A stretch of 64,000 nucleotides of DNA from Cohnella xylanilytica (GTDB lineage Bacteria > Bacillota > Bacilli > Paenibacillales > Paenibacillaceae). Each line of letters opens with the position of its first letter. Position 1 is the first letter of the stretch. A program made the position numbers and the translations under genes. Shown here in pieces: positions 34,369 through 43,698 of the stretch. Location of the stretch: contig NZ_JACJVR010000012.1 in NCBI RefSeq assembly GCF_014212175.1, positions 1-64,000 on the forward strand, given 5' to 3'. The notes under the pieces are model-generated. The model ran no database searches, was not told the DNA's origin, and saw nothing but the letters and a program-made list of their open reading frames with translations.

Positions 34369-35322
34369 ATGAAGACGGATGCGGTCGCGGCTTCAACGCC
34401 TACGACCCCCTCGACCCCGATGAGAACGAATCCCGTCAGACGGTTGTTGTATTCCCGAGGAATCGCGCCTTACGTGTTCGTCCTGCCGTTCGTCCTGTCC
34501 TTCCTGATTTTCTTCGCTTACCCGGTCTTCAGCACGGTCGTCATGAGCTTCCAGGAGGTGCTGCCGGGGCAGACGCGGTTCATCGGATGGGACAACTACC
34601 GGCACCTGTGGAACGATTCCTTCTTCACGGCGCTTCGGAACAATACCCGGTACACGTTCTGGACGCTGCTGATCCTCATTCCTCTGCCGCTCGTGCTGGC
34701 CGTGTTCCTGAACTCCAAGGCGATGAGGTGGAGCGGCTTCTTCCGGTCGGCGCTCTTCATTCCTTCCCTCACTTCCGTCGTCGTGGCCGGCACGATCTTC
34801 CGTCTCGTGTTCGGGCAGACCGACGTCGCGGTCATGAACATGCTGCGCCACGCCTTCGGCTTCGAGACGATCAACTGGCTGGCGAAGTCGTCGACGGGCA
34901 TGCTCGTTCTGGTCGTTCTGGCGACTTGGCGGTACGCGGGAGTGAATCTCATTTACTTTTTGTCCGGACTCCAGAGTATCCCGAGCGACCTCTACGAATC
35001 CGCCGAGATCGACGGGGCGAACAAGTGGAACAAGTTCTGGCGGATTACCGTGCCGCTGCTGAAGCCGGTGACGATCTACGTCGTCACGATCAGCATCTAC
35101 GGCGGGTACGCGATGTTCACGGAGAGCTTCATGCTGTGGAGCGGCAACCATTCCCCGAACGACATCGGGCTGACGATGCTCGGCTACATCTACCGGGAAG
35201 GGATCGAGAAGAACGAGCTCGGCTTCGGCTCCGCGATCGGTCTTGCGCTGCTCGCATTTTTGCTGGCCGTCAACGTCGTTCAGCTTAAATTTTTCGGCCT
35301 GTTCAAAAAGGAGGAGGACTAG
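34369..35322 (+). CDS. Sugar ABC permease, MalF-like (system 2)
   Basis: A 317-residue permease with six membrane helices (first near residues 25-50, YVFVLPFVLSFLIFFAYPVF). The coupling loop is ESAEIDGANKWNKFWRITVPLLKPV. A Thr/Pro-rich N-terminus precedes the helices. The ATG at 34369 is 12 nt past GAGGAG; the ATG at 34357 touches that site and is less likely. Confidence 0.92.
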   Translation: MKTDAVAASTPTTPSTPMRTNPVRRLLYSRGIAPYVFVLPFVLSFLIFFAYPVFSTVVMSFQEVLPGQTRFIGWDNYRHLWNDSFFTALRNNTRYTFWTLLILIPLPLVLAVFLNSKAMRWSGFFRSALFIPSLTSVVVAGTIFRLVFGQTDVAVMNMLRHAFGFETINWLAKSSTGMLVLVVLATWRYAGVNLIYFLSGLQSIPSDLYESAEIDGANKWNKFWRITVPLLKPVTIYVVTISIYGGYAMFTESFMLWSGNHSPNDIGLTMLGYIYREGIEKNELGFGSAIGLALLAFLLAVNVVQLKFFGLFKKEED

Positions 35323-36168
35323 ATGTCGGTCCGGGCTTCTTCTCCCTGGGAGCGGATTCTGCTGCTGGCGCTGTTCGCCGTTCTCGCCGCCCTCGCGCTG
35401 TTCCCGTTCTACTGCCTGCTGCTCGGCTCCCTTAAGCCTTCGAAGGAGCTGCTGCGGCTCGGCCTGAACGTCCGTCTGCAGCCGGACCTGCTCTCGCTGG
35501 ACAACTATCGGTTCCTGTTCTCCGAGTCCGCGCGCAAGTATCTGTTCTGGTATCGGAACAGCGTCGTCATAACGGTTATCTATACGGCGTGCTGCCTGCT
35601 GCTCTCTTCCATGGTCGGCTACGGGCTGGCCGTCTATCGCTTCCTCGGGCGCAACCTCATCTTCGTCGCCGTCCTGTTCGTCATGATGGTGCCGGTCGAG
35701 ATCATTATGCTGCCGCTCTACAAGCTGATGATCTCCTTCCGGATGATCGACACGTACCGCGGCATCATTCTTCCGTTCGTCGTCACGCCGCTGCCGATCT
35801 TCTTCTTCCGCCAATACGCCTCCGGCCTGCCGAAGGACTTCCTCGACGCGGGGCGGATCGACGGCTGCTCGGAGTATGGGCTGTTCTTCCGCATCATGAT
35901 GCCGCTTATGGCTCCCGCCTTCGGGGCGATGGCGATCCTCCAGGCGCTGGCGAGCTGGAACAGCTTCGTCTGGCCGATGATCGTGCTCAAGACGAACGAG
36001 ATGCTGACGCTGCCGATCGGCCTGGCGAGTCTTCTGACCCCGTACGGCAACAACTACGACATTCTGATCGCCGGCTCTGTGCTTGCCATCGTGCCGATTC
36101 TGATCGTGTTCGTTTTCTTCCAGCGGTACTTCGTGTCGGGCTTGACGGTCGGCGGGGTGAAGGGGTGA
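35323..36168 (+). CDS. Sugar ABC permease, MalG-like (system 2)
   Basis: A 281-residue permease with six membrane helices. The EAA-type loop is DAGRIDGCSEYGLFFRIMMPLMAPA and the end is VSGLTVGGVKG. It directly follows the MalF-like gene, with AAGGAGGAGG upstream of the ATG. The stop codon lies inside a short 9-bp tandem repeat (36154-36184). Confidence 0.92.
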   Translation: MSVRASSPWERILLLALFAVLAALALFPFYCLLLGSLKPSKELLRLGLNVRLQPDLLSLDNYRFLFSESARKYLFWYRNSVVITVIYTACCLLLSSMVGYGLAVYRFLGRNLIFVAVLFVMMVPVEIIMLPLYKLMISFRMIDTYRGIILPFVVTPLPIFFFRQYASGLPKDFLDAGRIDGCSEYGLFFRIMMPLMAPAFGAMAILQALASWNSFVWPMIVLKTNEMLTLPIGLASLLTPYGNNYDILIAGSVLAIVPILIVFVFFQRYFVSGLTVGGVKG

Positions 36169-36184
36169 AGGGGTGAAGGGGTGG
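36154..36184. repeat. Short 9-bp tandem repeat across a stop codon
   Basis: GGGGTGAAG is repeated about 3.5 times. The permease stop TGA (36166-36168) is inside it. A change in copy number would not shift the frame but could restore or move the stop. Confidence 0.6.
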
Positions 36185-36267
36185 ACCTCGCCGCATAATC
36201 GGCTGCCATTCTGTTCAAGGTAAGGCTATGGCCGAAGCCGTACAACTATTGCGGGAGGAATCGAGGA

Positions 36268-36438
36268 ATGGCGACAAGCCGCAACCATCAAGGCGCGCAC
36301 GGGATCGGGCAAGTCGAAGAGCAGCTGGACGACCAGATCGAGGCGGCCGTGGAGATCCAGGGCGAATCCGAGATCGATGGCGAGATCGAGCGAGCTGCCA
36401 GACAACCGTACAAGGAATCCGATGAAGAAAAGGAATAA
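36268..36438 (+). CDS. Small acidic hypothetical protein (56 aa)
   Basis: A 56-residue open frame starting MATSRNHQGAHGIGQVEEQL and ending KESDEEKE. It is rich in Glu, Gln and Asp and likely helical or disordered, with no signal peptide. GGGAGG lies 9 nt before the ATG, and third codon positions are G/C-rich like the neighbours, so I take it as real. Its function is unknown. It lies between ABC operon 2 and the YdeI-like gene. Confidence 0.65.
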   Translation: MATSRNHQGAHGIGQVEEQLDDQIEAAVEIQGESEIDGEIERAARQPYKESDEEKE

Positions 36439-36547
36439 TGTCCGCACAAGCGAATAACGCTTGCGCCTTGGGGCAGCCGGCTTCGATAGCCGGCTGCCTT
36501 CTCGCGTTCGCGGAACGGTTCGCCTTCGGTTCGCCTGTCGCAAATCG

Positions 36548-36581
36548 CTGACTGTATCTGTCAGGGATAATCCGGTACAAT
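36548..36581 (+). promoter_or_regulatory. Operator CTGAC-N7-GTCAG and promoter of the YdeI-like operon
   Basis: CTGACTGTATCTGTCAG (36548-36564) is followed 11 nt later by the -10 box TACAAT (36576-36581). The dyad covers the position of the -35. The same arrangement recurs at 38919-38952 before the DinB gene, suggesting one shared regulator, most simply the WYL protein at 37235. Confidence 0.65.
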
Positions 36582-36601
36582 GGGGGCGAGAGGTGATGAT
36601 T

Positions 36602-37198
36602 ATGAGCGGCAAAGCGGGGGAGCTGCCGATCGCGTTCTTCGCCGGACAAGCCGAGATGGAACAGTGGATGGAAGCCCATCACGGCTCGTCGGCGGGCATA
36701 CGGCTGCGAATCGCCAAGAAGAATTCGGGTCAAGCGTCGGTCACATACGACGAAGCGCTGGAAGTCGCCCTATGCTACGGCTGGATCGACAGCCGGAAGG
36801 AAGCGTACGACGACGAGAGCTGGATCCAGCGCTTCACGCCTCGAGGACCGAAGAGCATCTGGTCGAAGGTGAACCGGGAGAAGGCGGAGCGTCTCGTCGC
36901 CGAAGGGCGGATGAAGCCGGCCGGCTATGCGGCGATCGAAGCCGCGAAGCGGGGCGGCCTGTGGGACAAGGCCTACGAGTCGCAGGGCGCCGCTTCGATG
37001 CCGGAGGATCTGGCCGCGGAGCTGGAGAGCCGCCCGGCCGCGAAGGCGTTCTTCGAGAGTCTGAACAGCCGGAACCAGTACGCGTTCAAGTTCCGCCTTC
37101 ATCAGGCCAAGGACGCGGCCGCTCGGGAGCGGAAGCTTCGGCAATTCGTCGAGATGCTCGAGAAGGGCGAGTGCTTCTATCCGCAAGGAGCCAAGTAG
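36602..37198 (+). CDS. YdeI/OmpD-associated family protein
   Basis: A 198-residue cytosolic protein of the YdeI-like family. It contains WMEAHHGSSAGIRLRIAKKNSG, VTYDEALEVALCYGWIDSRKEAYDDESWIQRFTPR, WSKVNREKAERL and a C-terminal helical region ending FVEMLEKGECFYP. The biochemical role is not established. ATG 36602 is 6 nt after AGAGGTG. It appears to be the first gene of an operon with the WYL regulator and the monooxygenase. Confidence 0.85.
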   Translation: MSGKAGELPIAFFAGQAEMEQWMEAHHGSSAGIRLRIAKKNSGQASVTYDEALEVALCYGWIDSRKEAYDDESWIQRFTPRGPKSIWSKVNREKAERLVAEGRMKPAGYAAIEAAKRGGLWDKAYESQGAASMPEDLAAELESRPAAKAFFESLNSRNQYAFKFRLHQAKDAAARERKLRQFVEMLEKGECFYPQGAK

Positions 37199-37234
37199 CC
37201 GGGCGATGCCTGCGGAGGAAGGAGGGATGCCGTC

Positions 37235-38242
37235 TTGTCCAAGGCGACGAACATGCTGTCCATTCTATGGCTGCTGCGGTCCGGCAGACGGATGACGGCC
37301 CAGCAGCTGGCGGACGAGCTGGAGATCCATATCCGCACCGTATACCGCTGCATCGATTCGCTGTGCGCCAGCGGAGTGCCGGTCATCGCCGATTCGGGGC
37401 CGAACGGCGGCTACCGGATTCTCGACCGGTTCGCGGAATCGCCGCTTCTATTCGACATGGAGGAGCAGCAAGCTCTCGTGCAGGCGGCGGCTTTCGCAAG
37501 GGAAGCGGGTTATCCGTACCGCGAGGCGCTGGATAGGGCGATCGACAAGCTGAAGCGGTATACGAACGAGGAGCAGCTCGACCGGATTATGCGTCACGAG
37601 GAAGGGTTCTCGGTCATCCATCCTCCGGTCGAAGAGCCGCAGCTGGAGCTGCTGAAGACGCTGGAAGCGGCGGTCGCCCAAGGCCGTTCCGTCGAGATGG
37701 AATACGACAAGGGAAGGGGCGGGCCGCCCAGCAAGCGTGTCTTCGATCCTTACGGCATCGTCCATTGGAAGGGCGCCTATTACGTCGTCGGCTATTGCGG
37801 CCTGCGAGGCGAGCTTCGCAGCTTCCGGACGGACCGCATCGTCCGGCTCGCGGAGACCGAGCGCCGGTTCGAGAGGCCGGAAGGCTTCTCCGCGAAGGAC
37901 CATCTCATGCGCGAGCTGCTTCCGGATTCCCTCGATGCCGAGTCTCTAGCCGTCGTTCGAATCCGCTCCAGCGAGCAGGTGCTGGACATGCTCGGCCAGC
38001 ATTGGCTGTTCGGCCACGCGGTGATCGAGAGGAAGGAAGGCGAAGCCGCTTACCGGATCGGGGAGCCTTCTCTGCACACTTACGTTCCGTATTTCCTGCT
38101 TCCGTACGGCAAGGCGCTGACCATTGTCGAGCCGGACTCCCTGATCGAGAGGATAGCGGCCATCGGGGAAGAGCTGGCCCGGCATTATCGTTCCATGATT
38201 GCGCCGCAGCGGGAGACCGATTCGAATCCAAGCAAAGGATGA
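37235..38242 (+). CDS. YafY-type HTH/WYL transcriptional regulator
   Basis: A 335-residue regulator. The N-terminal HTH is ILWLLRSGRRMTAQQLADELEIHIRTVYRCIDSL. The WYL domain (about 140-220) includes GIVHWKGAYYVVGYCGLRGELRSFRTDRI. A C-terminal WCX-like segment follows. WYL proteins sense small ligands or nucleic acid and repress or activate nearby genes. TTG 37235 lies about 10 nt after AAGGAGG. Its stop overlaps the next ATG. Confidence 0.88.
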   Translation: MSKATNMLSILWLLRSGRRMTAQQLADELEIHIRTVYRCIDSLCASGVPVIADSGPNGGYRILDRFAESPLLFDMEEQQALVQAAAFAREAGYPYREALDRAIDKLKRYTNEEQLDRIMRHEEGFSVIHPPVEEPQLELLKTLEAAVAQGRSVEMEYDKGRGGPPSKRVFDPYGIVHWKGAYYVVGYCGLRGELRSFRTDRIVRLAETERRFERPEGFSAKDHLMRELLPDSLDAESLAVVRIRSSEQVLDMLGQHWLFGHAVIERKEGEAAYRIGEPSLHTYVPYFLLPYGKALTIVEPDSLIERIAAIGEELARHYRSMIAPQRETDSNPSKG

Positions 38243-38553
38243 CGACAATGAGCCAATTCGCGATGTACGGCAAGTTCAAGGCCCATCCGGGCAAAGGCGG
38301 GGAGCTGGCGCAAATTCTGCTCGAAGCGGCGGAAGCGAGCAAGGCCGACGAAGGCTGCCAGTTCTATATCGTTAACGCGGCCGAGGACGACCTGGACACG
38401 ATCTGGGTCACCGAGCTGTGGAGAGACGCGGAAGCGCACGCCGCCGCCCTCAAGAACGAAGGCGCGCAGGCGATGATCAAGCGAGCCATGCCGCTGATCG
38501 CTTCCGTCGAGCCGGTCAAGCTTCGCCCGCTCGGCGGCAAAGGACTCGAATGA
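38239..38553 (+). CDS. Antibiotic biosynthesis monooxygenase-family protein (ABM)
   Basis: A 104-residue single ABM (dimeric alpha-beta barrel) protein with MYGKFKAHPGKGGELAQILLEAA, EGCQFYIVNAAEDD and TIWVTELWRDAEAHAAALK. Such proteins act on quinones or other aromatic small molecules, or have no known substrate. The ATG overlaps the stop of the WYL gene (ATGA), so it is cotranscribed. Confidence 0.88.
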   Translation: MTTMSQFAMYGKFKAHPGKGGELAQILLEAAEASKADEGCQFYIVNAAEDDLDTIWVTELWRDAEAHAAALKNEGAQAMIKRAMPLIASVEPVKLRPLGGKGLE

Positions 38554-38561
38554 CGCCAACG

Positions 38562-38585
38562 GCCTCCCGCGAGGGAGGCTTTGTT
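38562..38585 (+). terminator. Terminator of the YdeI-WYL-ABM operon
   Basis: GCCTCCC-GCGA-GGGAGGC stem-loop followed by TTTGTT, 8 nt after the ABM stop. Confidence 0.8.
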
Positions 38586-38599
38586 GCTTCCTGCCGGCA

Positions 38600-38825
38600 G
38601 TATGCTCACCCTATGTGAGCAATCCCGTTCCTCACTTTCGCTTCTTGTGCCGCTATTCCGCTTATGTGTAATCCCGTTCCTCACTTTTGTCCCTCGTGCC
38701 GTTTTTCCGCTCAAGTGAGTAATCCCGTTCCTCACTTTTGTCCCTCGTGCCGTTTTTCCGCCAATGAGAGTAATCCCGTTCCTCGCTTCCGTCCCCCGCA
38801 CCGCTATTCCGTCTATGTGACTCAC
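38600..38825. repeat. Four-copy 51-bp intergenic repeat
   Basis: AATCCCGTTCCTC begins at 38621, 38670, 38721 and 38772, giving periods of 49, 51 and 51 bp. Each unit continues with ACTTTTGTCCCTCGTGCCG, TTTTTCCGC and GTGAGT blocks. No protein is supported in 38586-39002. Confidence 0.88.
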
Positions 38826-38918
38826 CGGCTGAGGTCCTTTTTTTGCGTAAGGGGGATCAATCGGAAAATACGGCCTGCGTCCGAATGCTGGATTATTTTT
38901 TTCTCGCGGCTGCTATTC

Positions 38919-38952
38919 CTGACCGTCTCTGTCAGCAATCGTCGGTTATACT
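38919..38952 (+). promoter_or_regulatory. Operator CTGAC-N7-GTCAG and promoter of the DinB gene
   Basis: CTGACCGTCTCTGTCAG (38919-38935), 11 nt, TATACT (38947-38952). Sequence and spacing match the site at 36548. Confidence 0.65.
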
Positions 38953-39002
38953 GATGGCAGATCGGAATTCAATCCAAGAAAAGGAATGGAGGATTCGCCA
39001 AC

Positions 39003-39500
39003 ATGCCTACCACGATCGACGAATTCGTAAAAGAGTACGAGATGGAGTCCGCCTTGACGGAAAAGGCGCTGGACGCGCTCACGGACGAATCGCTGAAGCA
39101 AGCCGTGACGGACAAGCACCGGACGCTGCGCAACCTCGCCTGGCATCTCGTTCAGTCTTATAACTATATGACGTACCTGGGGCTGACGTACGACGAGCCG
39201 CTGGCGGCGGAAGAAGCTCCGACCTCGGCGAAGGCGATCGCCGACGAATACCGCCGGCTTAGCCGGGCGTTCCGGCGCGCCCTCGCCAGTCAATGGACGG
39301 ACGAGACGCTGGACGTAGAGGTCGACGTGTTCGGGGCGACATGGCCGAACCGCGAGACTTTGCGATTCACCTTGCGTCACGAGATCCATCATCGCGGGCA
39401 GATGACGGTGCTGATGAGACAGGCGGGGCTCCGCGTGCCCGATATTATGGGCCCGACCTTGGACGATTGGCTGGACAAGGGGGAAGAGCCTCGCGTCTGA
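39003..39500 (+). CDS. DinB-family four-helix protein
   Basis: A 165-residue protein of the DinB/YfiT type. It forms a four-helix bundle with a likely metal site from NLAWHLVQSYNYM and LRHEIHHRGQMTVLMRQAG. Several relatives are thiol transferases; the substrate here is unknown. It shares its promoter layout with the YdeI-WYL-ABM operon. The ribosome site is GGAGG in ATGGAGGATTCGCCAAC before the ATG. Confidence 0.88.
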   Translation: MPTTIDEFVKEYEMESALTEKALDALTDESLKQAVTDKHRTLRNLAWHLVQSYNYMTYLGLTYDEPLAAEEAPTSAKAIADEYRRLSRAFRRALASQWTDETLDVEVDVFGATWPNRETLRFTLRHEIHHRGQMTVLMRQAGLRVPDIMGPTLDDWLDKGEEPRV

Positions 39501-39526
39501 GCGAGGCAGCAAGGTATAAGAAAAAG

Positions 39527-39570
39527 ACCGCAACGGAGGTCTCGAGGCTATCGAGACTTCCGTGCGGTCA
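39527..39570. terminator. Long stem-loop after the DinB gene
   Basis: GACCGCAACGGAGGTCTCGA pairs with TCGAGACTTCCGTGCGGTC with small mismatches around GGCTA. It lies 27 nt past the DinB stop. The T run is weak, so termination is likely but not certain. Confidence 0.6.
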
Positions 39571-39573
39571 CTG

Positions 39574-39700
39574 GGCCGAACAAGCCGGATTTTTCCGCTT
39601 GTTCGGCCTATTCGCGCGGCCAAGGGTCCGAACAAGCCGGATTATTCCGCTTGATCCGGCTTCTATGCGCGGTCAACCCGCCGAACGAGCCGGTTACCTA
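39574..39700. repeat. Palindromic 52-bp intergenic repeat, three copies
   Basis: GAACAAGCCGGAT starts at 39578 and 39630, and a diverged GAACGAGCCGG at 39683 (52 and 53 bp apart). The first copy folds as CCGAACAAGC / GCTTGTTCGG around GGATTTTTCC. It lies between the convergent DinB and dehydrogenase genes. Confidence 0.8.
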
Positions 39701-39707
39701 TCGGACC

Positions 39708-40589
39708 TCAAATCCGCCGTCCGATCCATTCCTCGTACACGCGGGCGAGGGCCGCGAGATCCTCTTCGCCGTAGCCCTTCGCCTGGCCTGCCTGGAACAG
39801 GCTCTTGGCCGCTTCGAGCATCGGCGTCGGCACGCCGAGGCCGTCCGACAGCACGGAGCCCAGCTTCAGGTCCTTCAGCATGAGCGCCAGCGAGAACTGC
39901 ACGCTGTAATCGCCCGCCAGAATCTTCGATCCCTTCAGGTCCGCTTGCTTGCTGGCCGCTCCGCCGCCCTGGACGACGCGCAGGAACGACGGCATGTCGA
40001 GCCCGCCTTTGGCGGCGATCGCCATGCCTTCGATGAGGGCGGCCGCGTTGATGCCGACGATCGCGTTGTGCCCGAGCTTCGCGGTCGCGCCGCTGCCGTT
40101 CTCGCCCATGTGGACGATCTCCCGGCCCATGGCGAGGAAGACGTCACGGTTCGCCTCGACCGTCTCCTTGGAACCGCCGACCATGAAGAGCAGGGTGCCT
40201 GCGATGGCGCCGTCCTTGCTGCCGGTGACGGGGGCGTCGAGGAAGGAGCCGCCGCGCGCCGCGACGTCGGCGGCAAGCCGCTTGGCGAGGGCGGGCGAGA
40301 TCGTGCTGCTGTCGATGATCGTCCTGCCCGGCTTCAAGCCGGCGAGGATGCCTTGCTCGTTGTAGTACACTTCTTCGACGGCGCTGTCGTTGCTGATGAT
40401 CGTCACGACGACGTCCGCTTGCGCCGCGGCTTCGAGCGGCGAGGACGCGGCGGAGGCGCCGAGCTTCAGAAGCTCGGCGGCCTTGCCGGGAGTCCGGTTG
40501 TAGACGGCGACGGCGAAGCCCTTGCGAAGCAGGTTGGCGGCCATGGGCGAGCCCATCGTGCCGAGTCCGATGAATCCGATCGTTGTCAT
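39708..40589 (-). CDS. 3-hydroxyisobutyrate dehydrogenase-family oxidoreductase
   Basis: A 293-residue NAD(P)-dependent beta-hydroxyacid dehydrogenase. The Rossmann motif is GFIGLGTMGSPMAANLL. The substrate motif is FLDAPVTGSKDGAIAGTL, and the catalytic Lys lies in ATAKLGHNAIVG. Substrates could be tartronate semialdehyde, 3-hydroxyisobutyrate or a sugar acid. The gene is 20 nt downstream of the ArsR-like gene and is probably in one operon. GAAGGAGAG precedes the ATG. Confidence 0.9.
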   Translation of the reverse strand: MTTIGFIGLGTMGSPMAANLLRKGFAVAVYNRTPGKAAELLKLGASAASSPLEAAAQADVVVTIISNDSAVEEVYYNEQGILAGLKPGRTIIDSSTISPALAKRLAADVAARGGSFLDAPVTGSKDGAIAGTLLFMVGGSKETVEANRDVFLAMGREIVHMGENGSGATAKLGHNAIVGINAAALIEGMAIAAKGGLDMPSFLRVVQGGGAASKQADLKGSKILAGDYSVQFSLALMLKDLKLGSVLSDGLGVPTPMLEAAKSLFQAGQAKGYGEEDLAALARVYEEWIGRRI

Positions 40590-40609
40590 AGCAGGTTCTC
40601 TCCTTCGAT

Positions 40610-41515
40610 CTAACTATCCATGTACAGGACCCTGACCAGAAGGTCGTGGTCGTAGTTGCCGAAGTGGCGGCCGAACAGGGTCAGCCCCTTCTTATGCTTC
40701 TCTCCGACGGCGATCTTGAACAAAATCTCGCTCTTGTAATCCAGCTTGAGCTCGGGAAGCGTCAGGTCGCCGATTCTCCACCCGTCGATGAAGCTGCCCT
40801 CGTCGTTGATTCTTACGATCTTGAGCAGTCCGTACTGGTTGCAGTTCTTCGGCCACCAGTCGGGATTGTACCTTCCCCGCACATCCCCGAAATCTCCGGG
40901 ACTCGTCCACGTGCCCAGCTCCATGTCGTTCAGGAAGAAGCGGATGTCGGAAGGCCAGTTCTCCGAAGTGCCCGGCGCCTCCGAGCCGATCTCCATCATC
41001 AGCTGAATCTCCTTGAACGTCTGGCCCGAAGACAGATAGTTCGGTATCCGGTATTCCAGGAAGCCTTCCGTCAGCCAGACGATCCCGGCGTCCACGCGCT
41101 GGGGATCGGCGAAGTAGCGCGGGTCGTCGAAGGCGCCGATCAGGTTGTCCTTGGTCGCGAGGCCGCACGTCGGCATCGCCGAATAATTGCTGTAGTGGCC
41201 GACCCTAAGCTCGGTCTCGTAGAAGTTGTCCTCTTCTTCTCCCCGAAGCTCGACGAGCAGCTTGTCCTCGTTCAGGTGGCACATCTTCTGCAGACCGTGC
41301 TTGCCGACGTTGGTCACGATGTGGATCAGCCCGCTCTCCTCGAGCTTCTTGATGTGCATCGTGATGGCTCCGTTCGTCAGGTTCAGCTTCTGCGCCAGGT
41401 CGTTGAGGTTCAGGTTGTGGTGCTTCACGAGCAGCTCGAGAATCTGAACGCGAATCTCGGAGCTGAGCGCTTTAAAAATAGGCAGACCCGATTTGAGTTC
41501 CTTGATATGAATCAT
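40610..41515 (-). CDS. ArsR-like HTH regulator with large C-terminal domain (paralogue 2)
   Basis: A 301-residue paralogue of the regulator at 31631-32566, collinear over its whole length. The HTH is ALSSEIRVQILELL then LNDLAQKLNLTNGAITMHIKKLEESGLI. The C-terminal domain again has MPTCGLATKDNLIGAFDDPRYFADP, WTSPGDFGDVRGRYNPDWWP and GRHFGNYDHDLLVRVLY. It is divergent from the GH51 gene. I chose ATG 41515 by alignment with paralogue 1; an in-frame ATG at 41560 lacks a ribosome site. Confidence 0.85.
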   Translation of the reverse strand: MIHIKELKSGLPIFKALSSEIRVQILELLVKHHNLNLNDLAQKLNLTNGAITMHIKKLEESGLIHIVTNVGKHGLQKMCHLNEDKLLVELRGEEEDNFYETELRVGHYSNYSAMPTCGLATKDNLIGAFDDPRYFADPQRVDAGIVWLTEGFLEYRIPNYLSSGQTFKEIQLMMEIGSEAPGTSENWPSDIRFFLNDMELGTWTSPGDFGDVRGRYNPDWWPKNCNQYGLLKIVRINDEGSFIDGWRIGDLTLPELKLDYKSEILFKIAVGEKHKKGLTLFGRHFGNYDHDLLVRVLYMDS

Positions 41516-41778
41516 AGGGGGATAAGCCCTTTCCGCCTTGGATTTGACGATTTCCTCCATTATAAAGGACTTGCGGAGACAAGGAAAGCTTTCGTTTGAA
41601 ATAAATCAAAATAAAAGACGGCTTCCGCCCGCTTTTCACCCAAAAACGGGCATGAAAGGCTCTTTGCTTTACCTTTTTCGCCGAATTCTCTGCTTAAATT
41701 TAATTCGAACTAAAGAAAAACAAAGGGATTCTCGCCGGAAAACGGAAGAATCCAGCTCTTCCAGGACCGAAAAAGAAA

Positions 41779-41793
41779 TCGTAAACGCATTCA
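41779..41793. promoter_or_regulatory. cre-like CcpA site upstream of the GH51 promoter
   Basis: TCGTAAACGCATTCA matches 14 of 15 positions of WTGNAARCGNWWWCA and ends 9 nt before the -35 box. Confidence 0.6.
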
Positions 41794-41802
41794 TATAAGT
41801 TA

Positions 41803-41831
41803 TTGACAACTGTTTTAAATAAATTTAAAAT
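41803..41831 (+). promoter_or_regulatory. GH51 promoter with AT dyad over the -10
   Basis: TTGACA (41803-41808), 17 nt, TAAAAT (41826-41831). TTTTAAA-TAAA-TTTAAAA (41813-41830) is a perfect 7+4+7 dyad across the spacer and -10, a likely repressor site, perhaps for the divergent ArsR-like protein. Confidence 0.7.
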
Positions 41832-41861
41832 CAAACCAGCATTTGTTTTAAGTGTTTGTAA

Positions 41862-43448
<1,587 letters not shown>

Positions 43449-43477
43449 ATTTTAAATAGACTTAAATAAAATTTTGT

Positions 43478-43492
43478 TTGTAAGCGCGACCA
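43478..43492. promoter_or_regulatory. cre-like CcpA site upstream of ABC operon 3
   Basis: TTGTAAGCGCGACCA matches 13 of 15 positions of WTGNAARCGNWWWCA and ends 7 nt before the -35 box, as in operon 2. Confidence 0.5.
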
Positions 43493-43499
43493 AATGGTA

Positions 43500-43546
43500 T
43501 TGACAAACAAAAATGCCAACAATAATATAAAAACATAAAATGTTTT
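43500..43546 (+). promoter_or_regulatory. Promoter and AT dyad of ABC operon 3
   Basis: TTGACA (43500-43505), 17 nt, TAATAT (43523-43528). AAAACAT-AAA-ATGTTTT (43530-43546), a perfect 7+3+7 dyad, covers the expected start site. A further half-site AAAACATTTTA lies at 43557-43567. Confidence 0.72.
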
Positions 43547-43698
43547 AATAAAATCTAAAACATTTTAAGAAGGGCGCCGAACGCAAGCCAAGCATCCGGA
43601 TCAGTCAGAAGGCAAGGCGGCTTCAAGCGGGAGATAGGCTCTCCCGTTCCGCCCCGGCTCGCGGCCGGGAGCCTGTTATCGACATGGGAGGCGTTAGC

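Noticed and set aside
38664..38954. A 96-residue frame across the 51-bp repeats upstream of the DinB gene
   Set aside because: Its sequence only translates the repeat (NPVPHFCPSCRFS repeated) and it has no ribosome site.
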